This document shows, in pieces, positions 21,298 to 30,645 of a stretch of 64,000 nucleotides of DNA. Every line of letters begins with the position of its first letter. Position 1 is the stretch's first letter. The DNA is from Nitzschia sp. DOCU1. Taxonomy: Eukaryota; Bacillariophyta; Bacillariophyceae; Bacillariales; Bacillariaceae. A program made the position numbers and the translations under genes. The notes below the pieces were generated by a model. It searched no databases. It was not told the origin of the DNA and was given only the letters and a program-made list of their open reading frames with translations. Location: the NCBI GenBank assembly GCA_951394045.1, contig OX595993.1:806001-870000 (forward strand), read 5' to 3'.

Positions 21298-22653
21298 CTA
21301 TTTTGGATGCTCATCATCATCCTGCTCCATGATATCTGCTGTAGGTCGATCACCGCCACTCGTTTGTTGCGTTTGCTTTTTTAACAACCAATAGCTCATG
21401 AGTCTCGTCGAGAGGCGCTGCATGCATAAACTCTTGATGACAATGCATCGGGGTTCCAGAGCATACTGCAACGACGATACGAGTTGAATCGCTTCCAATA
21501 AGCCATCACTTCCCGACAGTCCACCTACATCGACATAAATCACATCCCATCCATTATTTTTCGTCGTCGCTTCATCTTCTCTTTTTTGCATTTGGCAATG
21601 CTCTTTGTAATAGTCGTGCCAAAATCTCAAGAGTTCTCCCGTCTTCCAGGCATTACCCACTCGAAACTCGACATGAGGAAATCGTTGCTTGGCCTGGGCA
21701 ACAATTTTGCGTCCCACATCGACGCCCATGCAATGTGCCGCATGTTCCTGTAGCAGCACAGTCGTGGTTCCACAATGACATCCCACTTCCAAGACGGCAT
21801 CGGTCGGTTGGACCGTCACATGGATGGTGGAACGATATTCTTGCACGCCCACGGTACAAATGACAAAACTACCAGCACTACCAGCACTGGATGACACGAG
21901 TGGCTGTAGTTCGTCGTGGTAATGTCTCCAATAGTCGGCAGAATGAATGCGATTGGCCCATTGATTCAAACCGGCCGACTTGACCAAGACTATCAAATCG
22001 CCTCCATTGTTGTTGAACGCATAAAATTGTTGAATCATGGAGAGAGATGTCCATTCTAAATCATTCCCGACAATGGCATTGACATCCAACACGAGTACAT
22101 CATAATAGGATTGTTGTTGACGTAAAGGAAACAAAACTTGCGGCCAATCCGACAATTGTGCAATTTCATAAAAGGTGCATAGGTTTGGGAAAAAGGATAA
22201 GTCGTCCTTCGGCAACCGCATGGCCTCGGTGCGTCCTGGCTGTTCGAGCCGTGCCTTGGGAAATTTGCGTTGGACATCCACCAAGGTTGCTGTTTGACAA
22301 GATTGGCAAATGCGAGTAGAAACTTGTCGCAATTGACTTCCAATTTCAGCGACCCGATGATGGGGTTGAATGTAGTCGCCAATAGCCTGGACTAACTCGT
22401 CGGTAGTTCCGCAAGTAACAATCATATTGGGAAGAGAATGGGACGACGATTTCGTCGTCGTTGCAGCAGCAAGGAAATCATTATTGCCGCTGTTGCTGTT
22501 TGCCGCCACCGCTGGAAGAATACTCGTTTGATGTTGGCCTATTGTTGCCACCAAAGATCGACGACACGGCCACCCTGGACGACCAAAGGCGGCGGTCCGC
22601 CGAGCAAGAAATCCTGCCAAGAACACGCCCAGCAGCGGGACTTGGAACAGCAT
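21298..22653 (-). CDS. Plastid-targeted protein with two methyltransferase-like folds
   Basis: 451 aa from the ATG at 22653 (the frame upstream starts at TTG). Residues 1-22 are a signal peptide ending RTAA, followed by Phe23 and a basic segment (FGRPGWPCRRS): a diatom plastid presequence. The C-terminal half has class I SAM-methyltransferase features: LEVGCHCGTTTVLL (motif I), CMGVDVGRKIV (acidic loop after beta-2) and WDVIYVDVGG (motif IV region). The N-terminal half repeats the layout in degenerate form: VAEIGSQLRQVS, ATLVDVQRKFP, VLVLDVNAIVG, with the glycine loop lost. A tandem duplication with one inactive copy is inferred. The substrate is unknown. Confidence 0.75.
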   Translation of the reverse strand: MLFQVPLLGVFLAGFLARRTAAFGRPGWPCRRSLVATIGQHQTSILPAVAANSNSGNNDFLAAATTTKSSSHSLPNMIVTCGTTDELVQAIGDYIQPHHRVAEIGSQLRQVSTRICQSCQTATLVDVQRKFPKARLEQPGRTEAMRLPKDDLSFFPNLCTFYEIAQLSDWPQVLFPLRQQQSYYDVLVLDVNAIVGNDLEWTSLSMIQQFYAFNNNGGDLIVLVKSAGLNQWANRIHSADYWRHYHDELQPLVSSSAGSAGSFVICTVGVQEYRSTIHVTVQPTDAVLEVGCHCGTTTVLLQEHAAHCMGVDVGRKIVAQAKQRFPHVEFRVGNAWKTGELLRFWHDYYKEHCQMQKREDEATTKNNGWDVIYVDVGGLSGSDGLLEAIQLVSSLQYALEPRCIVIKSLCMQRLSTRLMSYWLLKKQTQQTSGGDRPTADIMEQDDDEHPK

Positions 22654-23120
22654 AGTCTGTTCCAGCAGCCTACTCCTCCTTTGTACATGCAAATGCTGTG
22701 GCTCGTGTGTTGGGAGGTGGAGTCTATTTCTGACAGAGGTTGTGTTGCATGGGCGGCGTGGATGGCATCATTCTCAACCAAGATTTTTTGGATATGGATC
22801 TTTTTTGTTGGATCCGCATGACCGCTCATTTTTTCCGCGTCTGTCCGCCCAGTCGATAATAGTTAGATCTCCACGCCACGTGGAACTCGCCGAATGGATC
22901 GACCCAAAGGACTTGCTCGATCACTCCGCTTTTTCGCAGTTTACCATAATGACACCTCGACTAGCTACATGCCTACAGTTTCATCACCTCTCTAATTTGG
23001 CAGCAAAGCAAAGCCACAACAGTCGACTTTTGTGTAGATGACCTTGATAGAATAGATAGTGGATGGAACGCAAGGATGATCGCATGGATCATTGGATAAG
23101 GGGACAACTTGCACGTGTCC
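22654..23120. other. Divergent promoter region, methyltransferase-like / glycosyltransferase-like genes
   Basis: About 470 bp between two genes transcribed away from each other. No supported reading frame and no clear motif. Confidence 0.5.
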
Positions 23121-24518
23121 ATGTTCTCTGTCGTGCCACATGCGCGAGTCGCAATGGCAATGGCTTTGACAACAACGAGGAGAAGGAGGCATTGTCGGAG
23201 TTTGTTGGGTATTCTTCTTTTATGTATCCTGGCAACACGTTCCTACTGGAGAGCTTCCAACACGCAGCCTTTGGTGTCCAGTGCCTCGAGCTACCAAAAG
23301 AACAAATCCAAGCCATCAGGCACGTCAAGTACTACTACATGTCGACGCCCCAAGTCCTGCCGTTGTCCGACTCATGTCATTTGGTACAATTATGGTGATC
23401 AAGCTGGTTTGGATGATCGTCGTCAAGTTCTTTGGAGTTTGGCCAATCTCGCTGGCTTGTTGTGTGCCCGCTTGGCCCTGCCATTACCCTACCATTTCTT
23501 GGATGCGGAACGACATTTCACTACAGTGAGTCCGGCATTGGAATGGAAGGATTTGCTACAACTATCCTACTTGGTAGAAGCAGCAGACAGTAGTAGTAGC
23601 TCCTGTTTGGACAGCCGCACGAATGAAACAACGACCAATGTTCTTTGGGAAATGCGACACCCCGAACAGGAATTCTATTCTCCCAAATATGACCACTATC
23701 AACGTTGGACTACGCGAAATCCACAAGACTTTTGGAAACATTACATCCAAGTATTAAACCATTATCTGGAACAAGAACAGCGCCCCATTCTTTGGCAAGT
23801 CAAGGTGTCATGGCACGCCGTCAAGAAACTACCACCCCCTTGGTCAGCAGAAGGATTCGTCCAGGACAGTGCCGGAAATCAGTCCATCACTTCTTTGCTC
23901 GAGGAGAATGCTGCTGCATCCAAAGAATTCATAATTCCTTCTGTCTTTGTCGACTCTCATTTCGAACCTACTACACCCGGTTGCCTTTGGATCGATCCAT
24001 GGGGTGTTCCACCTACCATGCAAGGAATCGTGAATGCCGTGTGGAATGAAATTCTTCTTGCCAATAACGGCCATGATGATGAATCGACCAGCAGTCGTGA
24101 TATTGCCAAGAAGAACAAGCTGGTAGGATTGCTGCATGTTCGTCGTGGAGATTCCAAGGTTCGTTGCGATACCAGTTTGGACAAGATACAGTCCTTTTTG
24201 ACTTGTTCCTTGGGGACGCTGTCGCCACGAAATCATGCCCCAGTAGTTCTTTTATTTGCCAGTGACGAAACGGATGAAGACTATCGACAAGGAATGGCTC
24301 GGATGATTTCTAGTCTGGACACCTTCTCTATCCAACTCATTGATTTGGATGCTTTGGTATGGAAACATGTTCGTATTGCCTCCAACAAGAAACCAGCGCT
24401 GGAATCGAATTACTATGTGTATGCGATCGAATCCGTCTTGAAACGCACCTACGTGGATTTTGTCTTGGAGCAGCGGCAGACGTTTTGCATGGATTGTCAA
24501 GATTTATCAAGACTATAA
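23121..24518 (+). CDS. Type II membrane glycosyltransferase-like protein (fucosyltransferase-type motif)
   Basis: 465 aa from the ATG at 23121, or 454 aa from 23154; the frame's first codon (23109) is TTG. A short cytoplasmic basic stretch (RRRRHCRS) precedes one hydrophobic anchor (LLGILLLCILATRSYW), a Golgi type II topology. The lumenal part carries HVRRGD at residues 339-344, like motif I (H-x-R-R-x-D) of GDP-fucose-dependent fucosyltransferases, followed by VVLLFASDETDEDY, which fits the second nucleotide-sugar-binding region, and a C-terminal stretch with YAIESVLKR. The assignment rests on this motif and topology only; donor and acceptor are inference. It could be an orphan family of the same fold. 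Confidence 0.6.
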   Translation: MFSVVPHARVAMAMALTTTRRRRHCRSLLGILLLCILATRSYWRASNTQPLVSSASSYQKNKSKPSGTSSTTTCRRPKSCRCPTHVIWYNYGDQAGLDDRRQVLWSLANLAGLLCARLALPLPYHFLDAERHFTTVSPALEWKDLLQLSYLVEAADSSSSSCLDSRTNETTTNVLWEMRHPEQEFYSPKYDHYQRWTTRNPQDFWKHYIQVLNHYLEQEQRPILWQVKVSWHAVKKLPPPWSAEGFVQDSAGNQSITSLLEENAAASKEFIIPSVFVDSHFEPTTPGCLWIDPWGVPPTMQGIVNAVWNEILLANNGHDDESTSSRDIAKKNKLVGLLHVRRGDSKVRCDTSLDKIQSFLTCSLGTLSPRNHAPVVLLFASDETDEDYRQGMARMISSLDTFSIQLIDLDALVWKHVRIASNKKPALESNYYVYAIESVLKRTYVDFVLEQRQTFCMDCQDLSRL

Positions 24519-24812
24519 ATGGAACGAATCATCAGCTCAAGTAGTTAATCGTACAGGCCGAAAGCCCATGCCCCCCCCCAGGAAGAAAATACGCCGAGTA
24601 GATCTATCTATCTATCCATGCATGCCTAGTCTTTTCGAATGACAAATGGTACAAGCTACCTCTACGAAAAGAACATGTTAGTGTCAAAAAATATCAATTA
24701 TTTGTCCCGTTCAACATGCTACAGTATGAAAACGAAAACAAGGTGGAACGAGCACGCTAAAGTCGTCACAGAATGGTATTTACTACCATCACCGACCGAC
24801 CGACTAAATGTA

Positions 24813-25345
24813 TTAAAGAATTGCAGGTTGATGTTTCTCCGACGGGCTGGTAGGAATGGTAGTCTGGGAAGAAGTCGAAGAAACATTGACCTTGTTGGCA
24901 GCCGAAGCTCCATCCAAGCCAGCATCAGTCATGAGATCCGTGATACCTATTGTAGATGAAGAATAATAATAATAACAAATAGAAAAATGAACAAAGAATA
25001 TGAGTCGAGAGGTGGGTGTCACGATTGGATAAATTCGCTGTCTGAGCGATTCTCACTCTATCCCAAAAGATACTTTTTCTCGCGACTTACTTCGATCCAA
25101 GTCATCCATACGTTTTCCCATTTCATCCAAACGTCCAAGGATAGTGTTACCGACTTCTGTGAATTCGGATTCCTATTACCGTGAGAGGAGGAAGGAAAGG
25201 AAAAATGAGAAAGCTGGGACCATGATTACAGTTTTCCCCACAGGAAAGATAGATATTAATGACCTACCATTTCATTCAGCATATCCTGGACGTAATCCGT
25301 CACGTCGGTGGTGTTTTTATCATTTCGAGGGGTAGTGTTCGGCAT
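24813..25345 (-). CDS. HSBP1: Heat shock factor-binding protein 1 (HSBP1) homologue, three exons
   Basis: Short coiled-coil protein that binds the HSF1 trimer and dampens the heat-shock response in animals and plants. I assembled it from exons 25345-25268, 25172-25091 and 24946-24813, all with GT-AG introns of 95 and 144 nt (GTAGGT...TAG, GTAAGT...TAG) and clean phase (0, then 1). The product is 97 aa. Residues about 14-70 match the family: VTDYVQDMLNEM, then ILGRLDEMGKRMDDLDRSI and DLMTDAGLDG, a heptad pattern of Leu/Met/Ile. The C-terminal 30 residues are a Ser/Thr tail without counterpart. No single open frame covers it, so it is easily missed. It is divergent from the Cys-rich repeat gene. 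Confidence 0.93.
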
Positions 25346-26141
25346 GATATTCAAAGTAGAGTTGTTGTAGTTGTAGTTGTCGTTAGATGATGAGCCAGAA
25401 CAACTAAAGCATGACAAGAGTATTCTCAAACGAGAGATCGCAAGAGAGGGAATAAGGAAAGGTGTGTGACAGCAAAAGTGTTCCCTCCCTACACAAAGGG
25501 CGAAACGCCGTAGAGAGTCGTGGGTTTCCTTGCCGCGAAGATTTGGTGATGGGTGTCTTGGGTGGGGCGGCGCGCGCGTGCACCTCTCCGTTCAAAATCA
25601 CGAAAGATTTGAGTGTGGTGACGTGTCTTATTGGAGCTCGTGCGAGAGCTCTCGGAGCAAACCAGAACATACATTTAATCGCATAAGTCCAATTAATCGA
25701 CTCCTTTGACCTGAAAGCGGATGCCCCATGATCTGGGCGTGTCTTTCCGTTGTTTGGGATTTCGCAGCCGAATTTGTCGACACAGTACGCAATTTCAATT
25801 ACAAAAAATCCGATATTCCCGAAATTACGTACTAAAAGCAAATCGAAAATCGGTCGAAGACGCGCCATTTTTTGCAAGACAAGAATTTGGATGTGCCTCG
25901 CATATGCACTATTACATCCGGAAGCAATTCTCTCGTAATGACTGACTCGTGGACAAAGAATTGTGGTGCCACCACAATTTATTAGAGGGGATCGTTCCAA
26001 GACATTTGGATTTGGCACGATACGAGGTCAATCAGCATATACTCCTCTCTACAAAGTAGCTATAGAGCTGGACATTCGGCAAGAGCCTGCAACTATATAG
26101 CTTGGCATACGCAAGGGGAGTCACAATATTCTTTTTTCAAA
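25346..26141. other. Divergent promoter region, HSBP1 / Cys-rich repeat gene
   Basis: About 800 bp with no supported gene. A minus-strand frame of 204 codons (26018-25404) lacks motifs and is probably chance. GGCGCGCGCG alternation lies near 25568, and an imperfect inverted repeat of the GAGCTC type near 25635-25655. Confidence 0.5.
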
Positions 26142-28513
26142 ATGGCAAGACGACGATCATCGACCATGATGCCTTTCGGCACGACGACGGTGCCACAAAT
26201 CTTGGCAGTCATGCTCCTGCTCTATCATCGAACAATCTACATTGCTGCTGCCGAAGCGACGTGTACGTTTACTCTTGATGATGGATCTACCATGACTTTT
26301 AATGAAGGTGATTCGATTCACAGTTACCGACCGAATCGGTGTCTCCACAGTGAATCCTTTCCATGCTATTGCAATCCTGCGGTTTCGGGGCAGATCGAAT
26401 GTCCGTATTGCTGGGTATCGTCCGCATCGGGGGATTTGTTTTGTATGAACAATGAAGAATCCATGACGTTTACTAGCGAACAAGGAAGTCTGGAAACTTG
26501 CGAGTGTTTTGTGTCCGACACGGAATCCAATTCATTTACCACGGATTGCCGACCGGCTGTCATGTCACCGCAAGCGCGACAAGACAACGACAACAACGAA
26601 ACAGCAACCGACGACAGTAGTGGCTCATCATCATCATCATCATCATCGTCGTCGTCGTCGTCGTCCACCACTACTTCATCCTCCTCCTCGGATACTTGCA
26701 TCATTGACGGACTTTTCTTTGATCGAGGCCAGGCCTTGGGCTTTGCCTATAATAGTGGTTGTGGCGGTTTGACGTTCGACACGCAATGTGTCTGTAATCC
26801 CGACTTGCCCGACCAAGTCGAATGTCCCTTTTGCTACTTTGACATTTGGGCAAGTCAGGATCCACTTTGTGTCCGGGACGGAGAAATTGTGACGCTTCGA
26901 GATCCCACGGGAGAAACCAAAACATGCGGGTGTACCGTCTCGGCAGGAGGTACCCCGGAATCCAATTGTTTCTTGCCTTCGGATCAAGCCAATACTTGTG
27001 TGATTGGACTACCGGATGGTACCTATCAAACATTTATAGCAGGAGAGTCTTTGCATCGATCCAAACCGAGTCGATGTGGAGCGGATTATCCATGCTATTG
27101 TGATCCATCCATTCGGGGTCAGATTTGGTGCCCGTACTGTGTCTTTCCCGAAAGTCGGGAGAGCTTGATTTGTGCAAGAGATGGGGAAGAAATTACGTAT
27201 ACCAATTTCCAAACCCAACAGCGTGAAACGTGCTCTTGTACCATTCCTACCGATTCGAGTCAGGCACCCGTGTCGACGTGCACTGGGGCGTTCAGCACTC
27301 AAGAACTGCCTTCACAGCCATCTCAGCCCACTCAGCCCACTCGACCCTCCCAGCCCACAAGCAACGCTGGAGATGACGACGACGACGATGACAATGGCGT
27401 GACGGTGCAAACTCCCGATAGTGGCAGTGATGGGTGGAGGGCTTGTCAATTTGACGGAGGAAAAATCTTCTTTGAGGGAGAAAATGTCGGAGACGCCTTT
27501 GCCACACGATGTGGCTCACCCGAAGACTTTCCATGTTTTTGTAATCCGGACAATAATCCACCCGTGGATTGTCCCTATTGTGGATTCGCCTTGCAAGGGG
27601 GCAGTTTGTTGTGCCTCAAGGACAGCGAGGTGGCACGATTTGTCGATATTGACGGTGACGAGCTCATGTGTGGTTGTGTTGCGCCGACGGGAAGCCAACC
27701 CAAAGAGAATTGCGTGTCAGTATCGCCAGCGGACATGAATACCTGCGTGATCCGAAAAGAAAATGGGGATGTCTTCACATATCAGGCGGGGGATGTGATC
27801 GATGATGATGTTCTGCCGATTAGCTATTGCGGTCCCAACTACCCCTGTTACTGCGACCCATTCCTGGAGGGCCAGATAAACTGTCCGTTTTGTGTGTGGA
27901 AGTGGATTTTGGTGGAGAGCTGATTTGCGCCGATGCAGGAGAGGTTGTTTCGTTTCAAGGTGACGATGGGCAAACGCAAAGTTGCGTCTGTGACGTGCCG
28001 CAAGATCCATTGGATGGAGAGCCCATTCTCAACTGTGACGGCTCCCGCCCAACGTCCAATAACCCAGTGGACAACCCTTTTGGAAACGTCTGCTCTGTCA
28101 AGTCTCCGACTGGCGAGACTGTCAATATTCCCGATGGAGATCCCTTTGGTGATCTGGTTGCGGATGGCGTCTGTGGTCCGTCGTCAGATTGGCCATCTTT
28201 CTGTAATGCGGGCGGTTCCAATTCGTCATCGGCGCTGCTCAATGAGCAAATTGAGTATCCGTATTGCATCTTTGAAAATACTCTATTTAGAGAAACTGTT
28301 TGTGCCACAGACAATGGCCGGGTTAGCTTTACCGATGACACTGGAGCGGGCGTAACTTGTTCTTGCATTTTCGACGACCCACCAAGAACTTCATGCTTTC
28401 CTTCGACTGATGGAAATGTAAACCAAGCGAGCGGTGCGGGCCGAACTGCTATCCGAATGGTGGTTGCATTGGGACTGGTGTCGACGGGTCTGTTTATTCG
28501 GGGGCATCTGTAA
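26142..28513 (+). CDS. Secreted six-repeat cysteine-rich protein, frameshifted in the fifth repeat
   Basis: A signal peptide (residues about 18-38, VPQILAVMLLLYHRTIYIAA) is followed by six repeats of about 90-100 residues, each beginning with Cys and carrying C-x-C-(N/D)-P, then C-P-(Y/F)-C, 10-11 residues, Cys, and a C-x-C near the end (for example FPCYCNPAVSGQIECPYC). Repeats 1 and 2 are linked by a poly-Ser run; repeats 3 and 4 by a Pro/Ser/Gln and Asp-rich linker. The reading frame 26142-27923 breaks within repeat 5 at a TGTGTGTGG tract (about 27890-27899). The -1 frame continues with the rest of repeat 5, repeat 6 and a hydrophobic tail (VVALGLVSTGLFI), as for a GPI anchor. I do not recognise the family; a cell-surface role is inferred. 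Confidence 0.75.
26620..26690 (+). repeat. TCA/TCG trinucleotide run encoding poly-Ser linker
   Basis: A run of TCA, then TCG, then TCC codons encodes about 20 Ser with a few Thr between repeats 1 and 2 of the Cys-rich protein. It is a likely length-variable site. Confidence 0.8.
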
Positions 28514-28604
28514 TGGGACAATTATTCGGCGTCTAAACTGCACGAAAGCAGCTGCTACTTATCTAAATGTAAACCTAAGGGGGCAACTTCGGTACTCTTC
28601 TGCT

Positions 28605-29726
28605 TTAAAGACTAGCTTGCAGCTCTTGAACAACTCGGAATGCTGCACCCACGGCTCCTTCCATGACACCAGGTGACTGTCGATCCGTCTCGCTTCCTGC
28701 AAAGTGAAGACGACCATCCCATTCAGTCGTCGACAGAGCCCCTACAGGATGTGGGTGAGGGTGAATTTGGACCGGATCCGGATCTTCTGATATATATTTC
28801 TCGTTTGGCCAACGCTGTATATGGGCATGTTTATAATTTTGAACTTGTGTTCTCGAGTCACTCCGACCCAAATACATGTTCCAAATATTTGCTATTTGTG
28901 ATGCAACTTGGTCTCCAAGTATCTTGTCATTGGTCTTGGCCGGGGAGCCCGGTGGAACGAGAGCGAAAAAGGTTATTGCATTGACGGATCCATCTTTAGT
29001 TGATGCATCGTAAACTTGAAAGGCAGGTCCTGGCAAATGTCGTGGAAGCCCCATGTTTGAAATGTCCTCTGTCCAAAATTTCTTGTCATACACCAATGAC
29101 ACTTTGGTTACCCCTGCCATCCATGTATGACTCGCTTCCATGGCCGATTCCTTCGCAGAAGATAATGGCGGGTTGAATCGAATGTGCTTGGAAGCTAGCT
29201 TGGGAGGAACTGCAACAACAACGTGCTTGGCTAGAATCGGGCCCTCTGCAGTATCCAATCGGATGACCTTTTCTCCATTGGTATCACCTGCTGGGCAAGA
29301 CGCCTCGCCAGTTGGATCGGCCATATCGACTAGCGTGCAATTTGTGACGGGTGTGTTCAATTTGATATTAGAAGAGGGGAGACTCTTGGATAGGGAATGG
29401 ATGAGTTCAACTGCTCCACCGTCAATGCGGGTAGACGAGGGATCATCGGGCTGCAAAAACGTCGGAATGTCCAAGGATTTGATCAGTCGTTTCATGTTGG
29501 GTTGAAAGTCAGGCCAGACCCAAGCTCCCCCCAAGTCTATTCGATTTCCTTTGTCGTCATTGGCCAGGCGACCACCGAGAACTGGTCTAGCCTCGAGTAG
29601 ATTCCATGAAAAATTTGGTGAAGGCAGATTCTTTTGGAGTTCGTGGGCGACCATGACGCCGGATAGGCCTCCACCTACTATCACGACATCAAATACTTTG
29701 GTCAGGGCAGTCGCTGGGGAAATCAT
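28605..29726 (-). CDS. Flavin-containing amine oxidase
   Basis: FAD-dependent amine oxidase family (oxidative deamination of amines or polyamines). 373 aa, short against the usual 450-500. The dinucleotide-binding motif VIVGGGLSG (16-23) starts close to the N-terminus, followed by the acidic LLEARPVLGGRL at the end of beta-2 and the substrate-domain phrase DLGGAWVWP. The C-terminal FAD signature LHFAGSETDRQSPGVMEGAV is intact. No signal peptide or presequence is visible at the ATG at 29726. The missing length lies mainly in the middle substrate domain. The substrate cannot be read from sequence. It converges with the Cys-rich gene 91 bp away. Confidence 0.9.
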   Translation of the reverse strand: MISPATALTKVFDVVIVGGGLSGVMVAHELQKNLPSPNFSWNLLEARPVLGGRLANDDKGNRIDLGGAWVWPDFQPNMKRLIKSLDIPTFLQPDDPSSTRIDGGAVELIHSLSKSLPSSNIKLNTPVTNCTLVDMADPTGEASCPAGDTNGEKVIRLDTAEGPILAKHVVVAVPPKLASKHIRFNPPLSSAKESAMEASHTWMAGVTKVSLVYDKKFWTEDISNMGLPRHLPGPAFQVYDASTKDGSVNAITFFALVPPGSPAKTNDKILGDQVASQIANIWNMYLGRSDSRTQVQNYKHAHIQRWPNEKYISEDPDPVQIHPHPHPVGALSTTEWDGRLHFAGSETDRQSPGVMEGAVGAAFRVVQELQASL

Positions 29727-30645
29727 TCTGGGTGGTAAAAATGGAAGTTTGTTGAATTGCTTGCCAGTCCACAGCAGTAGAAAAAATGATGGGAATTCGC
29801 ACGACGGTGAGATTATGGAATTTCGGCAGCGGCGCTCAAACGTTCTTCTGCAAGGACGAGCCGATGACGGGCAACGACAATCGTCTACTAGTAGCGAAAA
29901 TCCCGAAGTACGTGAATGATGCAGGATCTCCGAGGTCGTGGGGAGTCAAGGGCCGACGGCACAACCGCTGAATTTGTTTGTCGGCATTCTCAGCATCATC
30001 GTCGAAAAAAGATGAGGTGTGCTGATGACGTGTTCCGTGGTGCTGGGAATTGATATTAGGTACAAACCTCAATACCTTGGGAGAAACTTTATGGCCTTTC
30101 TTCGCAGGAAAGGCTATTCTCCAAACTTGAACATTTCACTTGCCTTCCACCCTGTTCCCTTGGTTGCTTTGCAGGCGCGTATCGTAGGGTACCGTACCGT
30201 AGTGCGGAAGCCACAACGACGCGCGCCCCAGCGTCCTTGCATTTGATTGGACTGAAATGCCTCATTCGTCTTTAGCGTGTCGCACCTCTCCGATGGCGTA
30301 TCTCTCTCGCGGGCAAGAAAAAACCGAGAAGTCGCAATGTGATGTTAGGAAGCCGAAAGAAAGTAATCCACAGAATTCTCATTAACATCGTGTTTTTCGC
30401 AGGGATCGGCTTTGTTTTCGGTGCAACCAAGTAGAATGTCCCGAAGTGCCAAGTTCACGCTTCAGGCCTCCAGCCTGTTTCGTATTACACGCAAGAACTT
30501 CAAAGACGATCTTAGTGAAGGGCATTGTAGGCAAAGCACACAACGAAAAACCAGATCACTCGTCAATCCATCAACATCACTCTAGAACGAAACCAATGCA
30601 AGAAACATCGCCCATCCAAAGAGACTTGTCTCTGCAATAACGACT
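29727..30645. other. Divergent intergenic region, amine oxidase / unknown paralogue A
   Basis: About 920 bp without a supported gene. It contains a small tandem GTACC repeat (GGTACCGTACCGTAG, near 30187). Promoters of both neighbours are expected here. Confidence 0.5.

Noticed and set aside
25404..26018. 204-codon minus-strand frame between HSBP1 and the Cys-rich gene
   Set aside because: No conserved motif or leader; lies in a divergent promoter; HSBP1 starts just beyond it.
27885..27905. Programmed -1 ribosomal frameshift in the Cys-rich gene
   Set aside because: No X-XXY-YYZ heptamer or clear downstream pseudoknot; a dinucleotide change explains the break better.
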